Positions 1-5,963 of a DNA stretch of 7,762 nucleotides are shown here, one piece after another. This DNA is from an uncultured Propioniciclava sp. (GTDB lineage Bacteria; Actinomycetota; Actinomycetes; Propionibacteriales; Propionibacteriaceae): assembly GCA_937872005.1 (NCBI GenBank), contig CALMPQ010000306.1, positions 1 to 7,762 on the forward strand. Reading direction: 5' to 3'. The notes beneath the pieces were generated by a model. The model did not search any database and was not told where the DNA came from. It saw only the letters and a list, made by a program, of their open reading frames with translations. The position numbers and the translations under genes were made by a program. Numbering within the stretch: the stretch's first letter is position 1; every line of letters begins with the position of its first letter.

Positions 1-1623
1 GGTGGAACCGACGCCGACGAACGACAGGCCGGTCACGGCGATCGGCTTGAAGTCGACCAGCGTCTTGTCGTCGAACGCGGTCGGCGACTTGCGGTGGAAG
101 ATCGGCCACATCGGCAGGTTCTCCGAAGCCACGTCGTAGATCTCGAACCACGCCTGCTTCTGCGCGTCACCGGTCTCCTTGGACGCGGTCTCGAGCAGCT
201 CCTGCACCTTCGTGTAGGACTCCTGGCCCTTCCAGTGCATGCGCTTCTCGGTCCAGGTGTCACCGGCGTACCACCAGCGCAGCAGCAGGTCGGCGTCGTC
301 ACCGAAGACCGACGGGTCGCCGGGGGCGATGATGACGTCGTAGGAGTTCGGGTCGTTGTCGATCGTGTTGTACACGTCGGCGGACGCCTTCTCCTCGTAG
401 TTGACCGTCAGGCCGACGGCCTCGAGGGACTCCTTGATCATCGGGCGCACGGCGGCGAACCAGCCGTGGTTCGACGCGAGGACGCGGACCTCCTTGAGGC
501 CGGTCTCGGCGAGCAGCGCCTTGGCCTGGTCGGCCTTGCCGACGTACTGGGCCTTGGCCTCCTTGTACGCGGGGTGCTCCTTCTGGACGAACGAGGTCGC
601 CGGGGTGGCCAGGTCGGACATGCCGACCTTGCAGATCTTGTCGTAGTCGAGCGCCGACATGATCGCCTGGCGGTTCTTGACCTCGGCCATCGGGCCCGAG
701 CCACAGTTGAACAGCGCGAACAGCAGGCCGAAGCCCTGCTGGGCGGCGACCGACTTGCTGGACGCCAGCGTGGCCAGGTTGGCCGCGGGCACCGAGTCGA
801 TGGCCTGGACCGAGTCGGAGGTCAGCGCGTTGGTGCGGGTGGAGTCGTCGGGGATGACCTGCCACTCCATCGTCTTCACGCGGGCCGGGTACTTGCCCTT
901 GTAGCCGTCGAACGCCTCGAAGATGAGCTTCTGGGAGGCGGCGCCGTTGTCGGTCAGCTTGTAGGGGCCGGTGCCGATGGGGGCCAGATCGAAGGCCTTG
1001 ACGTCCTTCTCGACGAGGGCCTTCGGGACGACCTTGACCACCGAGAGGCGCTCGGCGACCAGGGAGAAGGGGAACTTCAGCTTCACGGTGACGGTCTTGT
1101 CGTCCTTCTTGGTGACCGCGTCGATGAAGGTGATGAAGCTGGCGTAGAGGCTCTTGTTGGCCGGGTCGAGGACGCGCTGGAACGAGAACACCACGTCGTC
1201 GGCCGTGACGGGCGTGCCGTCGTGGAAGGTGGCGCCGTCGCGGAGGGTGACCTCGTAGGTCGTGTCGTCGACCTTCTTGGGCATGTCGGCGCCGAGCGCG
1301 GCGTAGACCTCGCGGGTGGCCGGGTGCAGCTCGGTGAGGCCCTCCATGGTGTGCCAGTTGGCGGCCAGGGTCAGGGCGGCCGTGGTGGTCATCGGGTCGT
1401 AGCCGTTGGTGCCCAGCTGGTAGCTGATGGCGGCGGTGATCTTCTCACCCATGCCGCCGGCCGCACCGGTGGCGGCCGCGGTGCCGGGGGCGGCGCTCGG
1501 GGCGGTCGTCTGGGTCGGCGTGGTGCCGCACGCGGCGAGGGTGCCGGCCAGCGTGGCGGAGGCGCCCATCGCGCCGACCAGTCGCAGGAAGCCGCGGCGC
1601 GAGGTGCGCGGAAGGTTCTCCAT
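1..1623 (-). CDS. ABC transporter substrate-binding lipoprotein, SBP family 5 (partial, C-terminus off window)
   Basis: This is the extracytoplasmic solute receptor of an ABC importer of the peptide/nickel (DppA/OppA, SBP_bac_5) class. The frame is open for 541 codons and runs off the left edge. Family members are usually about 530-600 residues, so little is missing. The N-terminus carries a twin-arginine motif (SRRGFLR, residues 8-14), a hydrophobic stretch and a lipobox LAAC with Cys32, followed by a T/A/G-rich linker, so it is probably a Tat-exported lipoprotein. Family signatures are RDGATFHDGTPVTADDVVFS (128-147) and IGTGPY (216-221). The ATG at 1623 has AGGAG (1630-1634) six bases upstream. 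It is divergent from the gntR-nagB-nagA operon and shares its control region. Permease and ATPase genes would be expected beyond the left edge. The ligand cannot be read from sequence. By context I infer an amino sugar, with sialic acid my favourite; a peptide or muropeptide is the alternative. Confidence 0.93.
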   Translation of the reverse strand, partial: MENLPRTSRRGFLRLVGAMGASATLAGTLAACGTTPTQTTAPSAAPGTAAATGAAGGMGEKITAAISYQLGTNGYDPMTTTAALTLAANWHTMEGLTELHPATREVYAALGADMPKKVDDTTYEVTLRDGATFHDGTPVTADDVVFSFQRVLDPANKSLYASFITFIDAVTKKDDKTVTVKLKFPFSLVAERLSVVKVVPKALVEKDVKAFDLAPIGTGPYKLTDNGAASQKLIFEAFDGYKGKYPARVKTMEWQVIPDDSTRTNALTSDSVQAIDSVPAANLATLASSKSVAAQQGFGLLFALFNCGSGPMAEVKNRQAIMSALDYDKICKVGMSDLATPATSFVQKEHPAYKEAKAQYVGKADQAKALLAETGLKEVRVLASNHGWFAAVRPMIKESLEAVGLTVNYEEKASADVYNTIDNDPNSYDVIIAPGDPSVFGDDADLLLRWWYAGDTWTEKRMHWKGQESYTKVQELLETASKETGDAQKQAWFEIYDVASENLPMWPIFHRKSPTAFDDKTLVDFKPIAVTGLSFVGVGST

Positions 1624-1636
1624 TGAAGTCTCCTAG

Positions 1637-1661
1637 ATGTCGGACGTCGGATGTCTGACGT
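1637..1661. promoter_or_regulatory. Tandem FadR-type operator (two GT-N3-AC cores)
   Basis: Two near-identical 11-mers, ATGTCGGACGT (1637-1647) and ATGTCTGACGT (1651-1661), repeat with a 14-base period. Each centres on a palindromic core GTC-N-GAC (1639-1645 and 1653-1659), which fits the GT-N3-AC core known for FadR-subfamily GntR operators. A third overlapping imperfect palindrome, ACGTCGGATGT, spans 1644-1654. The site lies between the divergent genes, beside both -10 boxes. The adjacent FCD-type GntR protein is the obvious binder, so autoregulation and control of the transporter are inferred. Confidence 0.6.
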
Positions 1662-1668
1662 TGTGCCA

Positions 1669-1698
1669 TTATAAGCATGGTAATCCGTGAAGGAGCAA
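1669..1698 (-). promoter_or_regulatory. Putative promoter of the substrate-binding protein gene
   Basis: Read on the minus strand, 1669-1674 is a perfect TATAAT -10 box. A weak -35 candidate TTGCTC lies at 1693-1698 with an 18-base spacer. Transcription would start near 1661-1662, inside the repeat operators, leaving a leader of about 40 bases before the ATG at 1623. A bound repressor would then sit over the start site. The -10 is convincing in such GC-rich DNA; the -35 is poor. Confidence 0.55.
1670..1675 (+). promoter_or_regulatory. Putative -10 box of the gntR-nagB-nagA operon
   Basis: TATAAG at 1670-1675 differs from the consensus -10 at one base and overlaps the minus-strand TATAAT of the divergent gene. 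The start would fall near 1682, about 19 bases before the gntR ATG at 1701. No good -35 is seen (the hexamer 17 bases upstream is TCGGAT). The operator cores lie at roughly -45 to -20 of this promoter, where bound repressor would block RNA polymerase. Confidence 0.4.
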
Positions 1699-1700
1699 GA

Positions 1701-2417
1701 ATGAAACAGGATCGTGACCATCGGCGCGACGGCCCAGCGGCGACGGCGTCCGCCATCAAGGACTTGATCCTGGCCCGCGGACTGCACCCCGGGGACCCGA
1801 TGCCGACCGAGGCCGAACTCGTCGAGGAGCTCGGCGTTTCCCGCTCCAGCATCCGCGAGGCGGTGCGCACCCTGATCGCGCTCGACATCCTCGAGGTGCG
1901 CCACGGCACGGGCACCTTCGTGGGCCAGCTCTCGCTGCGGCCCCTGGTCGAGGGGATGGTCTTCCGCGGCGTCCTGCTGCCGGGTGACGAGAACGCGATG
2001 CTCCGCGAGATCGTCGAGGTGCGCACCGGGCTCGACCTCAGCCTGGCTCCGCTCATGGTGGAGCGGCTGGCCGGCGACACCGACACGGCCGACCTGCGCG
2101 CGTGCGTGGAGGAGATGAAGGCCAAGGCCGCCCGCAACGAGCCGTTCCCCGAGGAGGACCGCCAGTTCCACCTGCTGGTGGCGCAGAAGTGGGGCAACGG
2201 GTTGTACGGTCAACTCGTGGCGGCGTTCTGGGACATCCACATGACCGTGGGGCCGTCGTTGGGCGCCGCGCCGCAGCGTGAACTCGCCGTGACCGCCCTC
2301 GCCCACGAGCGCATGCTGGACGCCGCAGTGGCCGGCGACCTCGTGGCCTACCGCGAGGCCGTCCAGGCCCACTACGAACCCATCCACCGGATGCTGACCG
2401 CCTGGGCCAGCGCCTGA
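1701..2417 (+). CDS. GntR-family transcriptional regulator, FadR subfamily (FCD domain)
   Basis: This is a 238-residue DNA-binding repressor or activator. The N-terminal winged helix covers residues 16-74: the family pattern PGDPMPTEAELVEELGVSRS (30-49), then SIREAVRTL, and the wing GTGTFV (69-74). The C-terminal FCD ligand domain (about 100-232) shows the metal-binding set Asp153, His157, His202 and His224, so it probably binds a metal and an acidic effector. I chose ATG 1701 because GAAGGAG (1689-1695) lies five bases upstream; the in-frame ATG at 1677 has no such site and would precede the predicted transcript start. It is first in an operon, 37 bases before nagB. Amino-sugar regulators beside nag genes are usually HutC/UTRA type (NagR, DasR). 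FCD-type regulators include NanR, the sialic-acid sensor, so a NanR-like role is inferred. The effector is not proven. Confidence 0.92.
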   Translation: MKQDRDHRRDGPAATASAIKDLILARGLHPGDPMPTEAELVEELGVSRSSIREAVRTLIALDILEVRHGTGTFVGQLSLRPLVEGMVFRGVLLPGDENAMLREIVEVRTGLDLSLAPLMVERLAGDTDTADLRACVEEMKAKAARNEPFPEEDRQFHLLVAQKWGNGLYGQLVAAFWDIHMTVGPSLGAAPQRELAVTALAHERMLDAAVAGDLVAYREAVQAHYEPIHRMLTAWASA

Positions 2418-2454
2418 CGCATTGCCACACCACACCACAACACTGGGGAGAGTC

Positions 2455-3252
2455 ATGGAAGTCATCATCTGCGCCGACGCCGACGAGGTCGCCCGTGTGG
2501 CAGCTGCCAAGGTCGCCCGCATCGCCGAGGCCGTCGGCCCGGCGGTCGTCATCGGCGTGGCCACGGGGTCGTCGCCGATCGGCCTCTACAACGAGCTGGC
2601 CCGCAAGGTCGAGGCGGGTGAGCTGGACCTGTCCGAGGCGTCCGCGTTCGCGCTCGACGAGTACGTCGGCCTGCCCGAGGGGCACCCCGAGAGCTATGCC
2701 GAGGTGATCCGCCGCACGGTGACCGAGCCGCTGAAGATGGACCCGAAGAACGTGCACGTGCCGAACGGCTTCGCCGCGGACCCGCAGCAGGCCGCGCTCG
2801 ACTACGAGGACGCGATCGAGGACGCCGGCGGCGTCGACGTCCAGATCCTCGGCATCGGGTCGAACGGCCACATCGGCTTCAACGAACCGATGAGCTCGCT
2901 GACGTCGCGCACCCGCCTCAAGACGTTGACGCGCCAGACGCGCGAGGACAACGCCCGCTTCTTCGACTCCATCGACCAGGTGCCGCTGCACTGCCTCACC
3001 CAGGGGCTGGGCACCATCCTGGACGCCGAGTACGTCGTCCTCGTCGCCCAGGGCGAGGGCAAGGCGGACGCGGTCGCCGCCATGGTCGAGGGCCCCCTCA
3101 CCGCGATGTGCCCCGGCTCGGTGCTGCAGCTGCACCCGAAGGCCACGATCGTCGTCGACGAGGCGGCTGCGTCCAAGCTCGCGATGAAGGACTTCTACCG
3201 CTGGATCGTCGACAACAAGCCGGAGTGGCAGCGCGAGATCAAGGGCGCGTGA
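2455..3252 (+). CDS. nagB: Glucosamine-6-phosphate deaminase NagB
   Basis: This cytosolic enzyme converts D-glucosamine-6-phosphate to fructose-6-phosphate and ammonia, feeding amino sugars into glycolysis. It is 265 residues, against 266 in E. coli. Signatures are the phosphate-binding loop ATGSSPIGLY (36-45), FALDEYVGL with Asp68 (E. coli Asp72), and ILGIGSNGHIGFNEP (131-145) with His139 and Glu144 (E. coli His143 and Glu148). E. coli Asp141 is replaced by Asn137, as I recall for Gram-positive NagB. The allosteric-site residues Ser151, Arg158 and Lys160 of E. coli are kept as Ser147, Arg154 and Lys156, so activation by GlcNAc-6-P is possible. ATG 2455 follows GGGGAG (2445-2450). An upstream TTG at 2422 would only add a low-complexity tail. 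The stop overlaps the nagA start, so the two are translationally coupled. Confidence 0.98.
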   Translation: MEVIICADADEVARVAAAKVARIAEAVGPAVVIGVATGSSPIGLYNELARKVEAGELDLSEASAFALDEYVGLPEGHPESYAEVIRRTVTEPLKMDPKNVHVPNGFAADPQQAALDYEDAIEDAGGVDVQILGIGSNGHIGFNEPMSSLTSRTRLKTLTRQTREDNARFFDSIDQVPLHCLTQGLGTILDAEYVVLVAQGEGKADAVAAMVEGPLTAMCPGSVLQLHPKATIVVDEAAASKLAMKDFYRWIVDNKPEWQREIKGA

Positions 3253-4400
3253 TGCTGCGCCTGCGGGCAGCACGGGTCTTCACCGGGACGTCGATGCTGC
3301 AACCGGGCGAGGTCGTCATCGACGGCTCCCGGGTGGTCGCCGTCGGCCCGGTTTCCGCCGACAGCCCGCCTTCCGAGCGCCGAGAGCCCGCGTTCCCGAC
3401 GTCCACAGCCCGTGATGTGGTGGATCTGGGCGATGTCACTCTCGCGCCCGGGCTGGTCGACGTGCACAACCACGGCGGCGGCGGGGTCGCGTTCTCCGAG
3501 GACCCGCTGCTGGCTGCGGCCACCCACCGCGCGGCGGGCACGACCACGGTGGTGGCGTCCCTCGTGACGCAGTCGCTCGAGGAACTCGACCGGCAGGTGC
3601 GCGCCCTGGCCCCCTTGGTGGATTCGGGCGAGCTGGCGGGCATCCATCTCGAAGGCCCCTGGCTGGCCGAGGCCTACAAGGGCGCTCACCCGGCCGACAA
3701 GCTGCGCGACCCGGTGGCGTCCGAGGTCGCGGGCCTCTTGGACGCCGGCGCTGGGGCTGTGCGCATGGTCACCATCGCCGTGGAGAAGCCCGGCGCGCTG
3801 GAGTCGGTGCGGCTGATGGCTTCGCGGGGCGTCGTGGCGGCGTTGGGGCACTCTGACTGCACGTTCGACCAAGCTCGGGAGGCGATCGAGGCCGGCGTGA
3901 CCGGCGCGACGCACCTGTTCAACGCGATGCCGGGGCTGCACCACCGCGAGCCCGGGCCCGTGTTGGCGCTGCTCGAGGATGACCGCGTCTGGTGCGAACT
4001 CATCGTCGACGGCGTGCACCTGCGCCCCGAGTTGGCGGCGTGGGTGATGTCGGTCTCCGATCGGGTCGTGCTCGTCACGGACGCCATGGCCGCGGCCGGC
4101 TGCTCCGATGGGGACTACGTCCTGGGCGACCTGCCGGTCGAGGTGCGTTCGGGGGTGGCTCGCATCGCCGGGAAGGACACCATCGCCGGCTCCACCTTGT
4201 TGCTGTCGCGCGGGGTGCAGGTCGCCATCGAGGCGGGTGTGGCCCCCGAGGTGGCGCTGCGGGCGGCGACGTTCAACGCGGCGCAGTACCTGAGCCTGCC
4301 GTGGGTGGGCGAACTCGCGCCCGGGGCGTCCGCGGACGTGGTGGTGTTCGGCAGCGACTGGGGCGTCGAGAAGGTGCTCCACCGGGGTGAGTGGCTCTGA
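3252..4400 (+). CDS. nagA: N-acetylglucosamine-6-phosphate deacetylase NagA, with in-frame repeat insertion
   Basis: This cytosolic amidohydrolase removes acetate from GlcNAc-6-phosphate, giving the substrate of NagB. It is 382 residues, within the family's usual length. Metal and catalytic residues are visible: HNH in APGLVDVHNHGGGG (His72, His74), Glu134 in HLEGPW, His200 in GHSD, His221 in THLFNAM, and catalytic Asp277 in VTDAM. His256 and Arg232 are candidate substrate contacts. The HxH pair differs from the Q-x-N of E. coli NagA, so a two-metal site as in Bacillus-type enzymes is likely. ATG 3252 overlaps the nagB stop (TGATG), with AAGGG six bases upstream; GTG 3249 is an alternative. 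Residues about 33-54, in the loop before the first barrel strand, hold an extra Pro/Ser/Arg-rich segment encoded by a 22-bp repeat element. All catalytic motifs are intact, so activity is expected. Confidence 0.97.
   Translation: MLRLRAARVFTGTSMLQPGEVVIDGSRVVAVGPVSADSPPSERREPAFPTSTARDVVDLGDVTLAPGLVDVHNHGGGGVAFSEDPLLAAATHRAAGTTTVVASLVTQSLEELDRQVRALAPLVDSGELAGIHLEGPWLAEAYKGAHPADKLRDPVASEVAGLLDAGAGAVRMVTIAVEKPGALESVRLMASRGVVAALGHSDCTFDQAREAIEAGVTGATHLFNAMPGLHHREPGPVLALLEDDRVWCELIVDGVHLRPELAAWVMSVSDRVVLVTDAMAAAGCSDGDYVLGDLPVEVRSGVARIAGKDTIAGSTLLLSRGVQVAIEAGVAPEVALRAATFNAAQYLSLPWVGELAPGASADVVVFGSDWGVEKVLHRGEWL
3357..3417 (+). repeat. Degenerate 22-bp tandem repeat inside nagA
   Basis: Units start at 3360, 3382 and 3404 with a 22-base period, each with an AGCCCG core: GACAGCCCGCCTTCCGAGC, GAGAGCCCGCGTTC, CACAGCCCGTG. 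Bases 3357-3395 match the complement of 6351-6389 at 36 of 39 positions. The element is read in frame in NagA as SADSPPSERREPAF. The last unit is the most diverged. Confidence 0.75.
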
Positions 4401-4423
4401 CGCGACGCGCGCCAGCGCCGAGA

Positions 4424-4453
4424 AACGTCGGTCGACACTTTTCGACCGACGTT
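4424..4453. terminator. Perfect 12-bp hairpin between convergent genes
   Basis: The arms AACGTCGGTCGA (4424-4435) and TCGACCGACGTT (4442-4453) are perfect complements around the loop CACTTT. The hairpin starts 23 bases after the nagA stop and lies downstream of the convergent gene at 4496-5776, so it could end transcription from both sides. No T-run follows either arm. A protein-binding palindrome or a dispersed repeat is therefore the alternative reading. Confidence 0.55.
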
Positions 4454-4464
4454 CGTGGCACCGC

Positions 4465-4500
4465 GGTCGAACGAGTGTCGGTCGAATTCTGTCGGTCAGC
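4465..4500. repeat. Short direct repeats of GGTCGA / GTCGGTC
   Basis: Three imperfect tandem units begin with GGTC: GGTCGAACGAGTGTC (4465-4479), GGTCGAATTCTGTC (4480-4493) and GGTCAGC from 4494. The 9-mer GTCGGTCGA at 4477-4485 is also present in both arms of the neighbouring hairpin (4427-4435, and inverted at 4442-4450). The tail reaches the stop codon (4496-4498) of the minus-strand gene. Confidence 0.5.
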
Positions 4501-5776
4501 GGCGCACCGAGGGCAGCCGAGCCCGGTCGAACTCCTGCTGCAGGCGCGGACGCCGTCGGTGCGTCTCCCGGAGCTCGGCGATGAGCCGGTCAACACCCTC
4601 GGCCGCTGATGTTCCCGAGGCGAGCCGGCGCATCTTGGCGAGCCGACGGGCGGCGGATCGGTAGCGGTTGGCGTCCGCATGTTCGAGCTCGGCCAGCACC
4701 AGCTCGATGTTGATCGGCAGGACCGCCAGCGGCTCGACCTTCTCATAGCGGTCAGCCAGTTCTTGCCACAGCCCAAAGTCGTCGAGGGAGTGGGTGTGGG
4801 CGAGCGACCAGGCCAGCGTGAGGTCCTTCAAGCCGTGCAGCGCGAACGAGACGGCCTCGCGCGGTCGCTTCTCGAGGGTCGCCATCACCTCGTCCTCGTG
4901 GTGGGGCCAGGAGGCGCCTGCTCGCGTCCGCAGTGTCGCGGCGTTCGACGCGGTCGGCCAGCGGCGGACGACCTCCAACCTGGCGGCGAGTTCTTCGTCC
5001 GGGCGGTGTTCGGCCAGCAGCTCGCACCAGTAGCCGGAAGCCTTGGCTGCCTGGTGGCCGAGGTCGAAGTGGGTGGCCTGCCTGGCCCAGTCGATGGCGA
5101 GGTCGAATGCGCCGATCTCGGCCAGCGCTTCCGCGGTCTCGTGCAGCCACGCGGCGACCTTGCGCTCGCGTGAGTGGGTGGCGATGACGGCGTCCACGTC
5201 ACGATCCGCCACGGCGAGCCGGCGGTCGTTCCAGTCGAGGACGAACCGGGTGTGCCGGTGGGTGATCGTCCGTTCCCACGCTGGACGATCGGCTCGGTAC
5301 AGCGCCCGCTCCTCGTCCTCGGTGGGAGCTGGCGGCAGGGTCGCCCTGATCTCGCCGAGCTTGACGCGGTACGCCTCCATGCCTTCCTGGCCCAGCGCGG
5401 GGGCGTAGGCGGCCGGGTCGATCTCGAAGTAGTCGCACTCGTTGTCGAACTGGAACCGGGTCATCCAGTCCAGCAGCGTGCGGCGCGGCGGAGGTGCCAG
5501 GGCGGCAAGCTCCGGGTGTAGGTCAAGCATCCGCCGGATCGCGTCACCGATGATGCCGCTCGAATCGTCCGCGCGCATGATCACCTTGCACGCGCTGGCA
5601 ATGGCCTTCTGGGTGACGGTGAGTGCCTCCGCGGGGTCTGCCGCGGCTGCTCTCTCGAGAATGTCGACGGCTTCGTGCAAGTGCATGCCGTAGTCGTCGG
5701 CCGTTCGCCACTGGGCCACATTCGCGCGCGTGCGTACCAGCGGGAGTACCTGGTCGGGGAGGTTCACGACCCCCAT
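4496..5776 (-). CDS. Uncharacterised helical protein resembling the C-terminal region of SWIM-finger proteins
   Basis: The product is about 426 residues, predicted cytosolic, with no signal peptide or membrane segment. I do not recognise a defined function. The sequence is rich in amphipathic helices with TPR-like patterns (for example AEIGAFDLAIDWARQA), plus a central motif FQFDNECDYFEIDPAAYAPAL. The last 100 residues (ELADRYEKVEPLAVLP, then spaced Tyr/Ala/Leu residues, ending in an Arg-rich LRETHRRRPRLQQEF) resemble, from memory, the C-terminal helical region of actinobacterial SWIM zinc-finger proteins and DUF6880-like families. The CxCx(n)CxH finger itself is absent. The minus-strand SD GGGAGG (5781-5786) is one base from ATG 5779 and four from ATG 5776, so I prefer 5776. 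It is convergent to nagA and downstream of the activase gene. A link to amino-sugar metabolism is not indicated. Confidence 0.8.
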   Translation of the reverse strand: MGVVNLPDQVLPLVRTRANVAQWRTADDYGMHLHEAVDILERAAAADPAEALTVTQKAIASACKVIMRADDSSGIIGDAIRRMLDLHPELAALAPPPRRTLLDWMTRFQFDNECDYFEIDPAAYAPALGQEGMEAYRVKLGEIRATLPPAPTEDEERALYRADRPAWERTITHRHTRFVLDWNDRRLAVADRDVDAVIATHSRERKVAAWLHETAEALAEIGAFDLAIDWARQATHFDLGHQAAKASGYWCELLAEHRPDEELAARLEVVRRWPTASNAATLRTRAGASWPHHEDEVMATLEKRPREAVSFALHGLKDLTLAWSLAHTHSLDDFGLWQELADRYEKVEPLAVLPINIELVLAELEHADANRYRSAARRLAKMRRLASGTSAAEGVDRLIAELRETHRRRPRLQQEFDRARLPSVRR

Positions 5777-5869
5777 CATGCCTCCCGGAAGCGCCCGTCA
5801 GGCGGCCCAGAGCGACGAGATGGGGAGTGGAGACGATCTCGATGAGTAGCAGTTCGCTGCTCTTGAATT

Positions 5870-5935
5870 GGCGAAACGCTGGGCAGGATCTGACGTTTCG
5901 CTGGGCTCGGACTGACGAAACGCTGGACGAGGGCG
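5870..5935. repeat. Intergenic array of three 22-bp tandem units
   Basis: Units run 5870-5891, 5892-5913 and 5914-5935 and begin GGCGAAACGCTGGGC, GACGTTTCGCTGGGCTCGG and GACGAAACGCTGGAC. The middle unit has TTT where its neighbours have AAA. Bases 5936-5957 may be a fourth, very diverged unit. The array fills most of the gap between the activase stop (5964) and the next gene on the same strand. The unit resembles the complement of the nagA and activase unit: GAAACGCTGGGCT against GGAACGCGGGCT, with the same 22-base period. Confidence 0.7.
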
Positions 5936-5963
5936 ACCGTCGGACTGGAATGCCGACCTCTAG

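Noticed and set aside
94..1626. 510-codon open frame on the plus strand opposite the substrate-binding protein gene
   Set aside because: It is codon-for-codon antisense to a gene with clear SBP family 5 motifs. Its translation is Gly/Arg/Leu-rich low complexity, typical of shadows in GC-rich DNA.
1677..1700. Eight-residue N-terminal extension of the GntR regulator from ATG 1677
   Set aside because: It lacks a ribosome binding site and lies upstream of the predicted transcript start, whereas ATG 1701 has GAAGGAG at good spacing.
1389..2564. Long minus-strand open frame across the GntR gene and promoter region
   Set aside because: It covers the operator, the antisense of gntR and the end of the SBP gene in another frame, and shows no recognisable domain.
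3108..3251. N-terminal extension of NagA into nagB
   Set aside because: The extra residues are nagB read in another frame. The family N-terminus fits the ATG at 3252.
5848..5861. Small hairpin AGCAG-TTCG-CTGCT as terminator of the activase gene
   Set aside because: The stem is only 5 bp with no T-run on either strand, too weak to call.
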